Assembly: GCF_002871945.2 (NCBI RefSeq)
Contig: NZ_CP126963.1
Coordinates: forward strand, 62,001 to 126,000
Direction: 5' to 3'
Origin: Gleimia hominis
GTDB lineage: Bacteria; Actinomycetota; Actinomycetes; Actinomycetales; Actinomycetaceae
DNA length: 64,000 nucleotides
The position numbers were made by a program, and so were the translations under genes. Below, piece after piece: positions 33,237 through 48,006 of this stretch. Numbering within the stretch: position 1 is the first letter of the stretch; every line of letters begins with the position of its first letter. Below the pieces are notes generated by a model. That model was not told where the DNA came from and searched no databases. It saw nothing but the letters and a program-made list of their open reading frames with translations.

Positions 33237-33264
33237 TTCAACGCCCTCAACGCGTTAAGATAAT
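33237..33264 (+). promoter_or_regulatory. Promoter of rplK-rplA
   Basis: TTCAAC (33237-33242), a 16-bp spacer and GATAAT (33259-33264) lie in the 177-base nusG-rplK spacer, leaving an mRNA leader of about 115 bases that could carry the L1 autoregulation site. Confidence 0.5.
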
Positions 33265-33388
33265 CGATCGTGTAGTGTGCGAAAACGCGGCCCAAAACCG
33301 GGAAGCATTCCGCTTGGGTGGGTGGAGCGCACGCACGCCCGTGGGCACAACGCCTCGGGAAACGAGTAAGTATTAAGGACCCTTATAT

Positions 33389-33817
33389 ATGGCACCGAAG
33401 AAAAAACCAGTGGGCCTAATTAAACTCCAGATTCAGGCTGGTGCAGCTAACCCAGCGCCTCCGGTTGGTCCGGCGCTGAGCCAGCACGGCGTGAACATCA
33501 TGGAGTTCTGCAAGGCCTACAACGCAGCAACTGAATCCCAGCGTGGCGACATCGTTCCCGTTGAAATCACGGTTTACGAAGACCGCAGTTTCACGTTCGT
33601 AACGAAAACCCCGCCGGCCGCTCAGATGATTAAGAAGGCCGCTGGCGTGGCGAAAGGTTCGGGCACACCCCACACGGACAAAGTGGGTAAGCTCACCAAG
33701 GCGCAGGTTCGCGAGATTGCTGAGACGAAAATGCAGGATCTGAACGCGAACGATATCGCAGCCGCGTCCAAGATCATCGCCGGCACCGCCCGCTCCATGG
33801 GGATCACCGTAGAATAA
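33389..33817 (+). CDS. rplK: 50S ribosomal protein L11 (uL11)
   Basis: A 142-residue L11 that forms the GTPase-associated centre with 23S r[24 protein letters not shown] and the hinge [13 protein letters not shown] are intact; the latter is the thiopeptide-binding proline-rich region. It is cotranscribed with rplA 59 bases downstream. Confidence 0.98.
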   Translation: MAPKKKPVGLIKLQIQAGAANPAPPVGPALSQHGVNIMEFCKAYNAATESQRGDIVPVEITVYEDRSFTFVTKTPPAAQMIKKAAGVAKGSGTPHTDKVGKLTKAQVREIAETKMQDLNANDIAAASKIIAGTARSMGITVE

Positions 33818-33876
33818 GCAAGTGTTCGTGGGAGGGCCACGCTGCCCAAACCGCAACTGCAGAAAGAGAAGAGCAG

Positions 33877-34593
33877 ATGAAAAAGCGTTCCAAAGGCTAC
33901 CGGAAGGCAGCTGAAAAACTACATGAGGGGGAGGTCTACGCTCCTCTTGAGGCATTCCGCCTCGCTAAAGAAACGTCAACTGTTAAGTTCGACGCCACCG
34001 TTGAGGTCACGTTCCGCTTAGGCGTTGACCCGCGTAAAGCCGATCAGATGATCCGCGGCACCGTTTCGTTGCCGAACGGCACGGGCAAGACCCAAAGGGT
34101 CCTGGTTTTTGCTCAGGGTGACCGCGCGCAAGCCGCTATCGACGCGGGTGCGGACGAAGTTGGATCTGACGACCTGATCGAGAAGGTCGCGGGTGGGTAC
34201 ACGGACTTTGACGTGGCCGTCGCAACCCCAGACCTCATGGGTAAAGTTGGTCGTCTCGGCCGGGTGCTGGGTCCGCGTGGCCTCATGCCTAACCCGAAAA
34301 CCGGGACGGTGACGATGGATGTGGCGAAAGCCGTTAAAGAGATTAAGGGTGGGCGGATTGAGTTCCGCATCGACAAGCACTCGAACCTCGCGTTCATTGT
34401 TGGGAAAACCTCGTTCACCGCGGAAGCTCTGACGCAGAACTACGCAGTTGTGCTCGACGAAATCCTGCGCCTGAAGCCAGCTGCTTCGAAGGGCCGTTAC
34501 ATTCGTAAAGCAACGGTTTCCACCACAATGGGGCCGGGTATCCCACTGGATGCCACGAAGACACGGAACCTCGACAGCGAAGACGCCGCGTAA
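33877..34593 (+). CDS. rplA: 50S ribosomal protein L1 (uL1)
   Basis: A 238-residue L1-stalk protein and likely translational autoregulator of rplK-rpl[27 protein letters not shown], typical of the family, appears in pieces near residue 50, and [15 protein letters not shown] near 132. Length is normal. An intrinsic terminator follows 14 bases after the stop. Confidence 0.98.
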   Translation: MKKRSKGYRKAAEKLHEGEVYAPLEAFRLAKETSTVKFDATVEVTFRLGVDPRKADQMIRGTVSLPNGTGKTQRVLVFAQGDRAQAAIDAGADEVGSDDLIEKVAGGYTDFDVAVATPDLMGKVGRLGRVLGPRGLMPNPKTGTVTMDVAKAVKEIKGGRIEFRIDKHSNLAFIVGKTSFTAEALTQNYAVVLDEILRLKPAASKGRYIRKATVSTTMGPGIPLDATKTRNLDSEDAA

Positions 34594-34607
34594 CGCGTTT
34601 TAACACT

Positions 34608-34641
34608 AAGTGGTGGGAGCTTCTAGTTCCCACCACTTTTT
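34608..34641 (+). terminator. Intrinsic terminator after rplA
   Basis: AAGTGGTGGGA pairs with TCCCACCACTT around a 9-base loop, continuing into a T-run. Confidence 0.9.
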
Positions 34642-34827
34642 GTTACCCACCCGACCTGCCTCCATTACTTTGGTGGGGTGGCAGCGGTTTCTCAAAATGC
34701 GGGTTTGTAGGTGGGATGGTTACTCGCAGTGCTCGCTTGTGAGTAGGTCTGGTTGGCGCCGCGTTTGTGCGGTGGCGAGCAAAGTGCCTCGGGGTAGGGC
34801 TTGTGACTGAATGCACCTGGCGGTGGG
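34642..34827. other. Non-coding spacer before the rplJ promoter
   Basis: This G/T-rich stretch between the rplA terminator and the rplJ promoter has no supportable gene on either strand. Confidence 0.5.
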
Positions 34828-34856
34828 TTGGCAAGCGCGAATGCGCGGGCTAAGCT
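34828..34856 (+). promoter_or_regulatory. Promoter of rplJ-rplL
   Basis: TTGGCA (34828-34833), a 17-bp spacer and TAAGCT (34851-34856). The transcript would start a few bases before the conserved L10 leader. Confidence 0.65.
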
Positions 34857-34863
34857 AATGGGT

Positions 34864-34975
34864 AGCCAAAGACCGTTGGTACCCCTTGGGGTTAAATCCG
34901 TGATGGAGCCTACGCAGGTGAGTTACAAGCTGAGTTTTCGTCCTTGTGCACCCGCGTGTGGCACAGGGACTTTTT
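34864..34975 (+). promoter_or_regulatory. Ribosomal protein L10 leader with attenuator hairpin
   Basis: The leader begins AGCCAAAGACCGTTGG and contains AGCCTACGCAGGTG, resembling the L10-leader RNA (Rfam, from memory) bound by the L10(L12)4 complex. It ends in a terminator-like hairpin: GTCCTTGTGC (34940-34949) pairs with GCACAGGGAC (34961-34970), followed by TTTTT. This suggests attenuation or RNase-dependent control of rplJ-rplL. Confidence 0.7.
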
Positions 34976-35030
34976 AATTCCCCGCACGTTTAACCACATT
35001 GGGGCCACGGCTGATCACGGAAGGAGGACC

Positions 35031-35552
35031 ATGGCAAGGTCCGATAAGGAAGCGACAGTAGCTCGTTTGGCGGAGCGTTTCCGCGAAGCGAATGCGCTTG
35101 TGCTGACTGAGTACCGTGGCTTGAGCGTGGCGCAGATGAAAGACCTGCGTCGCTCGATGGCCGGGAACGCCGAATACTCCGTGGTGAAAAACACGCTCGC
35201 TAAGATCGCGGCGAAGGAAGCCGGCTACGACTTCCTAGCTGAAGACCTGGTTGGCCCCACCGCGATCGCGTTCGTGACCGGTGAGGTTGTGGACGCCGCG
35301 AAGGCACTGCGTGATTTCTCCAAGGAGAACGAGGCACTGGTCCTGAAGTCCGGTGTCATGGAAGGCGCTCACCTGTCTGAGGAAGAAGTTAAGAAACTCG
35401 CGGACCTGGAGTCTCGCGAAGTTATGCTCTCCAAGACTGCAGGTGTGCTCAAGGCTGGCATGTCCAAGGCCGCATTTGCATTCGCTGCGCTACCCACGAA
35501 GATGGTTCGCACCGTCGACGCGCTGCGTGAAAAGCAGGAAGAAGCGGCTTAA
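35031..35552 (+). CDS. rplJ: 50S ribosomal protein L10 (uL10)
   Basis: A 173-residue L10, the base of the L7/L12 stalk and autoregulator of this operon. The typical ALVLTEYRGLSVAQMKDLR and YSVVKNTLAKIAA segments are near residues 25-70. The true start is ATG 35031 with AAGGAGG four bases upstream; the open frame further upstream belongs to the leader RNA. The last 30 residues form the helix that binds L7/L12 dimers. Confidence 0.97.
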   Translation: MARSDKEATVARLAERFREANALVLTEYRGLSVAQMKDLRRSMAGNAEYSVVKNTLAKIAAKEAGYDFLAEDLVGPTAIAFVTGEVVDAAKALRDFSKENEALVLKSGVMEGAHLSEEEVKKLADLESREVMLSKTAGVLKAGMSKAAFAFAALPTKMVRTVDALREKQEEAA

Positions 35553-35615
35553 AGCCGCGTAATAGCGAGATAATTTAAACCACCCCACCTGGGGTAAACG
35601 GAAGGAAGTGCCATT

Positions 35616-36002
35616 ATGGCTAAGCTCACCGCTGAAGAGCTGATTGATGCTTTCAAGGAACTCACCCTTGTAGAACTGTCCGACTTCATCAAGAAGTTCG
35701 AGGAAGAATTCGACGTTGAGGCTGCTGCTCCAGTAGCCGCTGTTGCCGCAGCTCCCGCTGCTGGTGGCGAAGCAGACGCCGCTGAAGAGCAGACCGAGTT
35801 CGAGGTTGTCCTCGACTCCTTCGGCGACAAGAAGGTCGCTGTGATTAAGGCCGTTAAGGCGATCACGGGTGAGGGCCTGAAGGACGCCAAGGAACGCGTT
35901 GAAGGTGCGCCTTCCACGGTTGCCGAGGGTGTCTCGAAGGAAGACGCTGAGAAGATGAAGGCCGACATTGAGGCCGCAGGCGGTACCGTTACCCTCAAGT
36001 AA
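35616..36002 (+). CDS. rplL: 50S ribosomal protein L7/L12 (bL12)
   Basis: A 128-residue stalk protein that recruits translation factors. The N-terminal dimerisation helix ([20 protein letters not shown]) is followed by an Ala/Glu-rich hinge and the C-terminal domain ending [16 protein letters not shown]. Length and layout are normal. RBS GGAAGGA. A terminator follows within 17 bases. Confidence 0.98.
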   Translation: MAKLTAEELIDAFKELTLVELSDFIKKFEEEFDVEAAAPVAAVAAAPAAGGEADAAEEQTEFEVVLDSFGDKKVAVIKAVKAITGEGLKDAKERVEGAPSTVAEGVSKEDAEKMKADIEAAGGTVTLK

Positions 36003-36018
36003 CGAAACCAGCTTCAAA

Positions 36019-36053
36019 AAAAGGGAGGCTCCACGCCGGGGCCTCCCTTTTTG
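36019..36053 (+). terminator. Intrinsic terminator after rplL
   Basis: AAAAGGGAGGC pairs with GCCTCCCTTTTT around a 10-base loop. The A-run/T-run symmetry could allow some bidirectional activity. Confidence 0.9.
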
Positions 36054-36346
36054 CTACTCAGGTTGCGGCTACTGGCGCCTGCAAAATGCGGCATGGTGGT
36101 CGGGCGTGAGCCCAGGGATAACCCCGAGAAGTGGGGGATCGGCGCGGCCAAAGTGTCGTGATTTGCCACACGATACAGTTAGTGGTATTGGCAAACACTA
36201 TTAGTGCTGGTAGTGTAGACAGTTGCGCATATTGTCCGATGCTACCTGCTTCACGTACATGAAAAGAGCGCTAGTGTCCGTGAGTGGGGTTTAGCGAGGG
36301 GCATAAGCGCCGCGCGCATTAAATGAAAGCTGGGAAGGATTGCCCT
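36054..36346 (+). promoter_or_regulatory. rpoB 5' region with candidate promoter at 36188-36216
   Basis: The spacer contains no gene. TTGGCA (36188-36193), 17 bp and TAGTGT (36211-36216) form a plausible promoter, leaving a leader of about 125 bases before the rpoB TTG codon. Confidence 0.45.
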
Positions 36347-39856
<3,510 letters not shown>

Positions 39857-39871
39857 TAAGGAGTTCTCATC

Positions 39872-42800
39872 GTGATCGATGCCAATACATTTGAAAAATT
39901 ACATATTGGTCTGGCAAGCACCGAGGACATCCTGTCCCGGAGCCACGGTGAAGTTAAGAAGCCGGAGACCATTAACTACCGCACCCTGAAGCCCGAAAAG
40001 GAAGGTTTGTTCTGCGAACGGATTTTCGGGCCTACTCGTGACTGGGAATGTGCGTGCGGTAAGTACAAGCGGGTGCGCTACAAGGGAATCGTGTGCGAAC
40101 GCTGCGGGGTTGAAGTTGCGCGTGCGGACGTGCGTCGTGAACGCATGGGCCACATTGAACTGGCCGCCCCCGTGACCCACATCTGGTACTTCAAGGGCGT
40201 GCCTTCACGCATTGGGTACCTGCTGGACCTCGCGCCGAAAGACTTGGAGAAAGTCATTTACTTTGCGGCGTACATGATTACCGAGGTGGATGAAGACGCT
40301 CGCCACGAGGACCTTCCCACCTTGAGTAATGAGCTTGAGGTAGAGCGCAAGCACATTGAGGATAAGCGTGACGGCGCGATTAACCAGCGGGCGCAGGCTT
40401 TGGAGGAAGAGCTCGCGCAGATGGAAGCTGATGGCGCTACCCAGAATGCGCGCGACAAAGCGCGTAAAGCTGGCGAGCGGGAGATGAATCAGATCCGCCG
40501 TGGTTTCGAACAGCGCTTAGAGCGGTTGGAGCAGGTTTGGGATCGGTTCCAGTCCCTCAAAGTCGGGGATCTGGAGGGAGACGAAGGGATCTACCGCGAA
40601 CTGCAGGCCCGCTACGGGATCTACTTCAAAGGATCCATGGGTGCGGCTGCGGTGCAGGAGCGGTTGAAGAACTTCGATCTAGAAGCCGAAGCTGCGAAAC
40701 TACGCGAAGTTATTAACACGGGAACGGGGCAGCGGAAAACGCGTGCGCTCAAGCGTTTGAAGGTAGTGAACGCGTTCCTCACCACGGATAACAAACCGGA
40801 GTCCATGGTGCTGGACGTGATCCCGGTTATTCCACCGGACTTGCGGCCCATGGTGCAGCTCGACGGGGGGCGTTTCGCAACGTCTGACTTGAACGACCTG
40901 TACCGGCGCGTAATCAACCGCAATAATCGGTTGAAGCGGCTACTGGATTTGAATGCGCCCGAAATCATCGTGAATAACGAAAAGCGGATGCTGCAAGAAT
41001 CCGTGGATGCCCTGTTCGACAATGGGCGCCGTGGTCGGCCCGTGTCGGGCCCGGGGAACCGTCCGCTGAAGTCCCTGTCCGACATGCTGAAGGGTAAGCA
41101 GGGGCGGTTCCGGCAGAACCTGCTCGGTAAGCGCGTGGACTACTCCGGTCGTTCTGTGATCGTGGTGGGCCCAAGCCTGAAGCTGCACCAGTGCGGTCTG
41201 CCCAAGCAGATGGCGTTGGAGCTGTTCAAACCGTTCGTTATGAAGCGGCTTATCGAAAAGAAGTACGCGCAGAACATTAAGGCGGCGCAGCGGAAGGTGG
41301 ACCGGCAGCGTCCCGAGGTGTGGGACGTTCTCGATGAGGTTATTGCTGAACACCCCGTTTTGCTGAACCGTGCGCCCACGCTGCACCGTCTGGGGATCCA
41401 GGCGTTCGAACCGCAGCTTATTGAAGGGAAAGCAATTCAGCTTCACCCCCTCGTTTGTGGTGCGTTCAACGCGGACTTCGACGGCGACCAGATGGCAGTG
41501 CACCTGCCGCTCGGCGCAGAAGCGCAGGCTGAAGCGCGGATTTTGATGCTCAGCTCAAACAACATCCTCAAGCCGTCGGATGGCCGCCCGGTTACGATGC
41601 CTTCACAGGACATGGTGATCGGTCTGTACCACCTGACGAACGACCCGGATCCACGTCTGGAAGTGCCGCGCGACGAAGAAGGACACGAAGTGCTGCCGCG
41701 CTACACGTCCGTGTCGGAAGCACTCATGGCGTTCGACCTGGGCAAGGTGCATTTGAACCAGCGGATTCGCCTGCGTTTGGACAACGAGACGATTCCGCCG
41801 GCCGGTTGGGAACCGCAGGCGGGCTACCGCGAAGGGGACCCAATTGAGGTGGTCACCTCGCTGGGCCGCGCCCTGTTCAACCAGCTGCTACCCGTGGACT
41901 ACCCGTTCGTGGACAAGCTGGTGGACAAGAAAGCGCTCGGCAAGATCGTGAACGACCTCGCGGAACGCTACCCGAAGGTCCTCGTAGCAGAATCCTTGGA
42001 CGCACTGAAGGAAGCCGGTTTCTACTGGTCCACCTGGTCTGAGATCACGATTGCATTCTCCGACCTGGTTAGCCCCTCGTCGAAAGAAGCGATCCTCGCG
42101 AAATACGAAGAAAAAGCCGCGAAGATCCAAGGTGACTACGACATCGGTAAGATCACCGACGACGAGCGTTACGCCGGCCTGGTGGAAACGTGGACGGAAG
42201 CGACGCGCGAAGTGGCGGATGCCATGGAAGACGCGTTCCCGGCGCGGAACACGCTGTACCAGATGGTGTCGTCAGGTGCGCGTGGTAACTGGGATCAGAT
42301 CCGCCAGGTAGCGGGTATGCGTGGTCTGGTGTCGGACCCGAAGCAGAAGCTGATTGAGCGGCCGATTAAGTCGAATTACCGCGAGGGCCTGTCTGTGCTG
42401 GAGTACTTCATTGCTACTCACGGTGCTCGTAAGGGCCTGGCGGATACGGCGTTGCGTACCGCAGACTCGGGTTACTTGACTCGGCGTCTGGTGGACGTGT
42501 CGCAAGACGTGATCGTTCAAGAAGAGGACTGTGGTACGCGCCGCGGGCAGACGATGACGATCGCGACCCTGGATGAAGACGGGGTGGCGCACGTGGCGGA
42601 CAACGTGGAGACCACGGTGTACGCGCGTACTCTCGCGTCGGATGCGAAGGACGCGGACGGTAACGTGATCCTCGAAGCGGGAGCGGACGTTGGGGACGTG
42701 GCGATTGAGAAGCTCGTTGCGGCGAACATTACCCAGATTAAGGTCCGTTCTGTGCTCAACTGCGAGTCCGCAGTGGGGACCTGTGCGGCTTGCTACGGCC

Positions 42801-43783
42801 GGTCACTTGCCACTGGTAAGCGCGTGGACATCGGTGAGGCCGTGGGGATTATTGCCGCGCAGTCTATCGGTGAGCCCGGTACTCAGCTGACGATGCGTAC
42901 GTTCCACACGGGTGGGGCGGCGTCCGCAGCGGACATTACCCAGGGTCTGCCGCGTGTTCAGGAGCTGTTTGAGGCCCGCACCCCGAAGGGTGAGGCGCAG
43001 ATGGCGGAGGCTGCTGGCGTGGTTTCTATTGACGATTCAGACCCGGCGGTACGCAAGATCATCATTAAACGCGATGATGGGGAAGCGGACCTGGTGGTGG
43101 AGACGTCGCGGCGGCAAGAACCGCTGGTTGCGGACGGCGAACACATCGGTGTTGGCACGAAGCTCACCGAGGGCCGTTTGGACCCGAAGAAGATGCTGCG
43201 GATTCGGAACAAGTCGCAGACGCAGCGTCAGCTGGTGAACGAGGTGCAAGAGGTGTACCGCTCGCAGGGTGTGGACATTCACTCCAAGCACATTGAGGTG
43301 ATTGTTCGCCAGATGCTGCGTCGCGTCACCGTGCTGGATGACCCGGGTGACACGAAGCTGCTGCCCGGCCAGCTGGTTGACGAGGTCGAGTTCAAACGCG
43401 TGAACCGCGCTACCGTGGCGGAAGGTGGCCGTCCGGCTGCTGGCCGTCCGGAGCTGATGGGGATCACGAAGGCGTCGTTGGCCACGGATTCGTGGTTGGC
43501 GGCCGCGTCGTTCCAGGAGACCACTAAGATCCTCACGGAAGCGGCGATGAACGCGAAGTCGGATCCGCTGGTTGGTCTGAAAGAGAACGTGATTCTCGGT
43601 AAGTTGATTCCCGCTGGGACGGGCCTTGCTCGTTACCGCGATATCCACGTGGAGCCGACGCCCGAGGCGATGGCGAACTCCGATTACGTGGAGGCGGATT
43701 TCCAGATGGGAGAGGTACCCGAAGATTTCCTCGCTTCTTTGAACGCGATCGATTTTGACGCGCCGTTCACGGAAGGTGAGTAG
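39872..43783 (+). CDS. rpoC: DNA-directed RNA polymerase subunit beta'
   Basis: A 1303-residue core subunit. The N-terminal zinc ribbon is [20 protein letters not shown], the active-site magnesium loop is [12 protein letters not shown], and the second zinc site is CESAVGTC...CAAC-type ([18 protein letters not shown]). The trigger-loop region [20 protein letters not shown] is intact. The start is GTG 39872 after AAGGAG. An intrinsic terminator follows 19 bases after the stop. Confidence 0.98.
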   Translation: MIDANTFEKLHIGLASTEDILSRSHGEVKKPETINYRTLKPEKEGLFCERIFGPTRDWECACGKYKRVRYKGIVCERCGVEVARADVRRERMGHIELAAPVTHIWYFKGVPSRIGYLLDLAPKDLEKVIYFAAYMITEVDEDARHEDLPTLSNELEVERKHIEDKRDGAINQRAQALEEELAQMEADGATQNARDKARKAGEREMNQIRRGFEQRLERLEQVWDRFQSLKVGDLEGDEGIYRELQARYGIYFKGSMGAAAVQERLKNFDLEAEAAKLREVINTGTGQRKTRALKRLKVVNAFLTTDNKPESMVLDVIPVIPPDLRPMVQLDGGRFATSDLNDLYRRVINRNNRLKRLLDLNAPEIIVNNEKRMLQESVDALFDNGRRGRPVSGPGNRPLKSLSDMLKGKQGRFRQNLLGKRVDYSGRSVIVVGPSLKLHQCGLPKQMALELFKPFVMKRLIEKKYAQNIKAAQRKVDRQRPEVWDVLDEVIAEHPVLLNRAPTLHRLGIQAFEPQLIEGKAIQLHPLVCGAFNADFDGDQMAVHLPLGAEAQAEARILMLSSNNILKPSDGRPVTMPSQDMVIGLYHLTNDPDPRLEVPRDEEGHEVLPRYTSVSEALMAFDLGKVHLNQRIRLRLDNETIPPAGWEPQAGYREGDPIEVVTSLGRALFNQLLPVDYPFVDKLVDKKALGKIVNDLAERYPKVLVAESLDALKEAGFYWSTWSEITIAFSDLVSPSSKEAILAKYEEKAAKIQGDYDIGKITDDERYAGLVETWTEATREVADAMEDAFPARNTLYQMVSSGARGNWDQIRQVAGMRGLVSDPKQKLIERPIKSNYREGLSVLEYFIATHGARKGLADTALRTADSGYLTRRLVDVSQDVIVQEEDCGTRRGQTMTIATLDEDGVAHVADNVETTVYARTLASDAKDADGNVILEAGADVGDVAIEKLVAANITQIKVRSVLNCESAVGTCAACYGRSLATGKRVDIGEAVGIIAAQSIGEPGTQLTMRTFHTGGAASAADITQGLPRVQELFEARTPKGEAQMAEAAGVVSIDDSDPAVRKIIIKRDDGEADLVVETSRRQEPLVADGEHIGVGTKLTEGRLDPKKMLRIRNKSQTQRQLVNEVQEVYRSQGVDIHSKHIEVIVRQMLRRVTVLDDPGDTKLLPGQLVDEVEFKRVNRATVAEGGRPAAGRPELMGITKASLATDSWLAAASFQETTKILTEAAMNAKSDPLVGLKENVILGKLIPAGTGLARYRDIHVEPTPEAMANSDYVEADFQMGEVPEDFLASLNAIDFDAPFTEGE

Positions 43784-43802
43784 TCAGTTCGACTAGTTGA
43801 AG

Positions 43803-43839
43803 ATGGCGGGAGCTCGGGCAGCCGGGTTCCCGCCATTTT
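43803..43839 (+). terminator. Intrinsic terminator after rpoC
   Basis: ATGGCGGGA pairs with TCCCGCCAT around a GC-rich loop that can extend the stem, followed by TTT. Confidence 0.85.
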
Positions 43840-43970
43840 GCTACCCGTACAATTGGGACTGAGTTTGGCTGTGATTTAGTTGGGCTGGGATTGACTTCGC
43901 AATTGAAACTAAGCTCGGCAGTTGGAGTTGAGTTTGGTTGGTTTAGTTTTTGAAGGGAGTGTGTAGTAGC

Positions 43971-44582
43971 GTGCGTGTTGCGCAGCGCGGTTTGCGCTTT
44001 TTTGTTGGCGTGTTCGCGTTTGTGCTGATTTTTTGTTGTGTGTGGACCGTCCAGGCGCGGGCCGCGTCACCGGATACGCCCGATGAGGTGACGCAGACGG
44101 TTTTGTTTGATTCGCGTTCGTTTATGGATGGGTGCGAGGATGCGGATTGGGTAGATATTCCCGAGGTTGAAGGCGGCGTGTTCTACTACAAGGGGCAGCC
44201 GGCGCCGAAGCGGGTGACGTTGCGTGATGGACAGACACTGCAGCTGGTAGTGGGCTCGCGGATTGGGACGATTACGCGCAAGATGCTTGGGTTTACAAAT
44301 GAGCCGTGTGACGACGATGGGGTTGGGGCCCGGTTGGGCTACCGCACGGAAGTTTACGTTCCGATGTATCCGATTCATCGGTCTCCTTCGCCCGGTCAGT
44401 ATGCTCCCCAGGCGGCATTAAATACGCCTGAGGCCTCCGCGTCGGATGGTGATCCGGGTCCGTCTGCGCCCACTCACCCGGTAAATGCGCATAATTTGGC
44501 TTATGAGGCGGTGGCCCTGGTGGTTGTGGTGGCTTTGTTCGCGGCCGGTACAGTTATTACAGTGAAGCGCAGACGCAAGTGA
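43971..44582 (+). CDS. Small secreted, C-terminally membrane-anchored protein of unknown function
   Basis: I do not recognise this gene. From GTG 43971 it encodes about 203 residues; GAAGGGAG lies 11 bases upstream, and TTG 43950 is an alternative start. There is an N-terminal signal peptide (FFVGVFAFVLIFCCVWTVQARA). The extracytoplasmic part of about 130 residues has two lone cysteines (DGCEDADW and NEPCDDDG) that may form a disulfide. A Ser/Pro/Ala-rich linker follows, then one C-terminal helix (YEAVALVVVVALFAAGTVITV) and a stop-transfer tail KRRRK. There is no LPxTG motif. It sits alone between the rpoC terminator and the rpsL promoter, so it is probably transcribed by itself. Confidence 0.7.
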   Translation: MRVAQRGLRFFVGVFAFVLIFCCVWTVQARAASPDTPDEVTQTVLFDSRSFMDGCEDADWVDIPEVEGGVFYYKGQPAPKRVTLRDGQTLQLVVGSRIGTITRKMLGFTNEPCDDDGVGARLGYRTEVYVPMYPIHRSPSPGQYAPQAALNTPEASASDGDPGPSAPTHPVNAHNLAYEAVALVVVVALFAAGTVITVKRRRK

Positions 44583-44949
44583 GGGGCGGTGCTTTGCGCG
44601 TAGAGGCGAGGGTGCGTCTAAGTGAGTTTGATAACGAAGGCTGCTTGCGGGGAAGTAAATATTGACCTTTAGCGCGCAAAACCGTAGATTTATACACGGT
44701 GCCCGCGTCGCCGGGTATCATTTTTCAGCTTTAGTGCTGATAGCGGGCTCCTAGACGGTTCGTCGGAGCTCCGGACGTTACCTAAATGAGCGATCAACTT
44801 CAGGCTTTCCCGGGGTTATGCGTTTCAAGCGGTGGCGGGCCGGCCCTGACGGACACCGGTGTGTCCGAAATCAGTGCAGGGGCTGGCAGAGCCATTCCGG
44901 CGCCGCGAAGACTATTGAAAACAACGTGTAAGAAGAATACGGAGAAGTA
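44583..44949 (+). promoter_or_regulatory. rpsL leader region with promoter at 44662-44690
   Basis: TTGACC (44662-44667), a 17-bp spacer and TAGATT (44685-44690) form a good promoter for rpsL-rpsG-fusA, giving a long leader of about 250 bases. In the leader CGGACAC/GTGTCCG (about 44850-44868) makes a compact hairpin. No gene is visible. Confidence 0.55.
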
Positions 44950-45324
44950 GTGCCTACAATACAGCAGCTGGTGCGCAAAGGACGTAGCACCAAGCACGCG
45001 AAGGTAGCCACCCCCGCGTTGAAGGGAAGCCCTCAGCGTCGTGGTGTGTGCACCCGCGTGTACACCACAACCCCGAAGAAGCCGAACTCCGCCCTGCGGA
45101 AGGTGGCGCGTGTGCGCCTGTCCACGGGTATCGAGGTCACGGCTTACATTCCCGGTGAGGGACACAACCTGCAGGAGCACTCCATCGTGCTCGTGCGCGG
45201 TGGTCGTGTGAAGGACCTCCCGGGTGTTCGTTACCGCATTGTGCGCGGCTCCTTGGACACGCAGGGTGTGCGTGACCGGCAGCAGGCGCGTTCCAAGTAC
45301 GGTGCGAAGAAGGAGAAGAAGTAA
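44950..45324 (+). CDS. rpsL: 30S ribosomal protein S12 (uS12)
   Basis: A 124-residue decoding-centre protein. [16 protein letters not shown] holds the streptomycin-relevant Lys43, and [17 protein letters not shown] holds the second lysine position; both are the sensitive form. GTG start. The stop overlaps the rpsG ATG (TAATG). Confidence 0.98.
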   Translation: MPTIQQLVRKGRSTKHAKVATPALKGSPQRRGVCTRVYTTTPKKPNSALRKVARVRLSTGIEVTAYIPGEGHNLQEHSIVLVRGGRVKDLPGVRYRIVRGSLDTQGVRDRQQARSKYGAKKEKK

Positions 45325-45794
45325 TGAGTCGTAAAGGTCCAGCTCCTAAGCGTCCGCTCGTTGAAGACCCGGTATACGGCTCGAAGGTCGTGTCGCAACT
45401 GGTGAACCGCGTGCTCCTCGACGGTAAGAAGTCGCTGGCGCAGCGGATTGTTTACGGTGCGCTCGAGGGCATTGGTTCGAAAACAGAGCAGGATCCGGTT
45501 GTAGTGCTCAAGCGTGCGCTCGATAACATTCGGCCGCAGCTTGAGGTGCGTTCGCGCCGCGTTGGTGGCGCAACGTACCAGGTGCCCGTGGAGGTGCGTG
45601 CTTCGCGCGCAACCACGCTGGCGCTGCGTTGGCTGGTGGATTTCTCGCGCAAGCGTCGTGAGAAAACCATGACGGATCGTTTGATGAACGAGATTCTCGA
45701 CGCCTCCAACGGCCTTGGAGCCGCAGTGAAGCGTCGTGAGGACGTTCACAAGATGGCGGAGGCCAACAAGGCGTTCGCTCATTACCGCTGGTAA
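45324..45794 (+). CDS. rpsG: 30S ribosomal protein S7 (uS7)
   Basis: A 156-residue primary 16S-binding protein of the 30S head. Hallmarks are [39 protein letters not shown] and [20 protein letters not shown] at the very C-terminus. It is translationally coupled to rpsL and followed 24 bases later by fusA. Confidence 0.98.
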   Translation: MSRKGPAPKRPLVEDPVYGSKVVSQLVNRVLLDGKKSLAQRIVYGALEGIGSKTEQDPVVVLKRALDNIRPQLEVRSRRVGGATYQVPVEVRASRATTLALRWLVDFSRKRREKTMTDRLMNEILDASNGLGAAVKRREDVHKMAEANKAFAHYRW

Positions 45795-45818
45795 GAAACA
45801 AGGGTTAGGAAATACTTC

Positions 45819-47939
45819 GTGGGACAACAAGAGGTACTTACGGATCTCACTAAGGTCCGTAACATCGGCATTATGGCGCACATCGATGCCGGTAAAACTA
45901 CCTGTACCGAACGCATTCTTTTCTACACCGGTATCAACTACAAGATGGGTGAAACCCATGATGGTGCCGGCACCATGGACTGGATGGAGCAGGAGAAAGA
46001 GCGCGGCATCACCATTACGTCAGCTGCGACTACTTGCTACTGGAAGAACCACCAGATCAACATCATTGACACTCCCGGTCACGTGGACTTCACGGTTGAG
46101 GTGGAGCGCTCCCTGCGCGTACTCGACGGTGCAGTAGCCGTATTCGACGGTAAAGAGGGCGTTGAACCTCAGTCGGAAACCGTGTGGCGTCAGGCTGACA
46201 AGTACAACGTGCCGCGCATTTGCTTCATCAACAAGATGGACAAGCTGGGTGCGGACTTCAAGTACTCACTGCAGACGATTCGCGAGCGCCTTAAGGCAAC
46301 CCCGATCGTGATCACCATGCCGATCGGTGCGGAGCACGATTTTGAGGGCGTCATTGACGTGCTCGAAATGAAGGCCCTGTACTTCCCGGAGAAGGACGAC
46401 AAGGGTAACCCCACGTTCGGCGCGATAGTGGAGGAACGTGAGATTCCAGCTGAGTTGAAAGATGAGGCACAGGAATACCACGACGCTGCGATTGAGGCAG
46501 CTGCCGAGGCAAATGACGAGTTGATGGAGAAGTACCTCGACGAAGGGGAACTGAGCCTCGATGAGGTACGCAAGGGAATTCGCGACCTCACGATCTCCTC
46601 ATCCGCATACCCCGTGTACGCCGGTTCTGCGTTCAAGAACAAGGGTGTCCAACCGATGCTCGATGGCGTGTTGGAGTACCTCCCGTCGCCGCTGGATGTA
46701 GAGGCCGTGCAAGGTCACGTTGCGGGCAATGAAGAAGAAGTTATTACCCGTGAGGCGGATGAGAACGCTCCGTTCGCAGCGCTGGCATTCAAGGTTGCGG
46801 TACACCCGTTCTACGGCAAGCTCACCTACGTGCGCGTTTACTCCGGCAAGGTGGAGTCCGGCAGCCAGGTGCTTAACGCAACCAAGGGTAAGCGTGAGCG
46901 CGTTGGCAAGCTTTTCCAGATGCACTCGAACAAGGAAAACCCGGTTGAAGTGGCTCACGCAGGTCACATCTACGCATTCATTGGTTTGAAGGATACGACC
47001 ACGGGCGATACGCTGTCGGCGCAAGATAAGCCGGTTATCCTCGAATCCATGACGTTCCCCGAGCCGGTTATTCACGTGTCCATCGAACCGAAGTCGAAGG
47101 CGGACCAAGAGAAGCTTGGGGTTGCGATCCAGAAGCTTGCGGAAGAGGATCCGACGTTCACGGTGCGTTTGGATGACGAAACCGGCCAAACCGTTATTGG
47201 CGGTATGGGTGAGCTTCACCTAGACGTGCTCGTTGACCGCATGCGTCGCGAGTTCAAAGTGGAAGCGAACGTGGGTAAACCCATGGTTGCTTACCGCGAG
47301 ACGATCCGAAAGACTGTCGAGAAGCTCGAGTACACGCACAAGAAACAGACCGGTGGTTCCGGCCAGTTCGCGCGCGTGATTTGTAAGTTCGAGCCTCTCG
47401 AGGTTGATGACGAGAATACGTACGAGTTTGTGAATGAGGTCACTGGTGGCCGCATTCCGCGCGAGTACATTCCGTCGGTCGATGCGGGTATTCAGGATGC
47501 TATGCAAACTGGTGTGCTCGCCGGCTACCCGGTGGTGGGTGTCAAGGCTACGCTCCTCGACGGCGCGTACCACGACGTTGACTCATCGGAAATGGCGTTC
47601 AAGATTGCTGGTGTGCAGGTATTCCGCGAGGGTGCCCGCAAGGCTTCACCGGCTCTGCTTGAGCCGATTATGGCTGTTGAGGTTCGTACGCCTGAGGAGT
47701 ACATGGGCGACGTTATTGGCGACCTGAACTCCCGTCGTGGGTCCATCCAGGCAATGGAGGATGCTCACGGTGTGAAGGTTGTACGGGCCCATGTGCCACT
47801 GTCGGAAATGTTCGGGTACGTTGGGGACTTGCGTTCTAAGACGCAGGGCCGCGCTGTTTACTCGATGCAGTTCGACAGTTACGCAGAGGTTCCCAAGAGC
47901 GTTGCGGATGAAATCATCGGCAAGGCTCATGGCGAATAG
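45819..47939 (+). CDS. fusA: Elongation factor G
   Basis: A 706-residue translocation GTPase. G1 is AHIDAGKTT, switch II is DTPGHVDF and G4 is NKMD; domains II-V follow ([28 protein letters not shown]). Length is normal for canonical EF-G. GTG start at 45819. There is no terminator before tuf, so read-through is possible. Confidence 0.98.
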   Translation: MGQQEVLTDLTKVRNIGIMAHIDAGKTTCTERILFYTGINYKMGETHDGAGTMDWMEQEKERGITITSAATTCYWKNHQINIIDTPGHVDFTVEVERSLRVLDGAVAVFDGKEGVEPQSETVWRQADKYNVPRICFINKMDKLGADFKYSLQTIRERLKATPIVITMPIGAEHDFEGVIDVLEMKALYFPEKDDKGNPTFGAIVEEREIPAELKDEAQEYHDAAIEAAAEANDELMEKYLDEGELSLDEVRKGIRDLTISSSAYPVYAGSAFKNKGVQPMLDGVLEYLPSPLDVEAVQGHVAGNEEEVITREADENAPFAALAFKVAVHPFYGKLTYVRVYSGKVESGSQVLNATKGKRERVGKLFQMHSNKENPVEVAHAGHIYAFIGLKDTTTGDTLSAQDKPVILESMTFPEPVIHVSIEPKSKADQEKLGVAIQKLAEEDPTFTVRLDDETGQTVIGGMGELHLDVLVDRMRREFKVEANVGKPMVAYRETIRKTVEKLEYTHKKQTGGSGQFARVICKFEPLEVDDENTYEFVNEVTGGRIPREYIPSVDAGIQDAMQTGVLAGYPVVGVKATLLDGAYHDVDSSEMAFKIAGVQVFREGARKASPALLEPIMAVEVRTPEEYMGDVIGDLNSRRGSIQAMEDAHGVKVVRAHVPLSEMFGYVGDLRSKTQGRAVYSMQFDSYAEVPKSVADEIIGKAHGE

Positions 47940-48006
47940 CAATAGTTAAGGCAAAAGCGGCGTTAACCCGCGCACAATATGTAAACCCCGTAGTATCGAT
48001 CACGTT

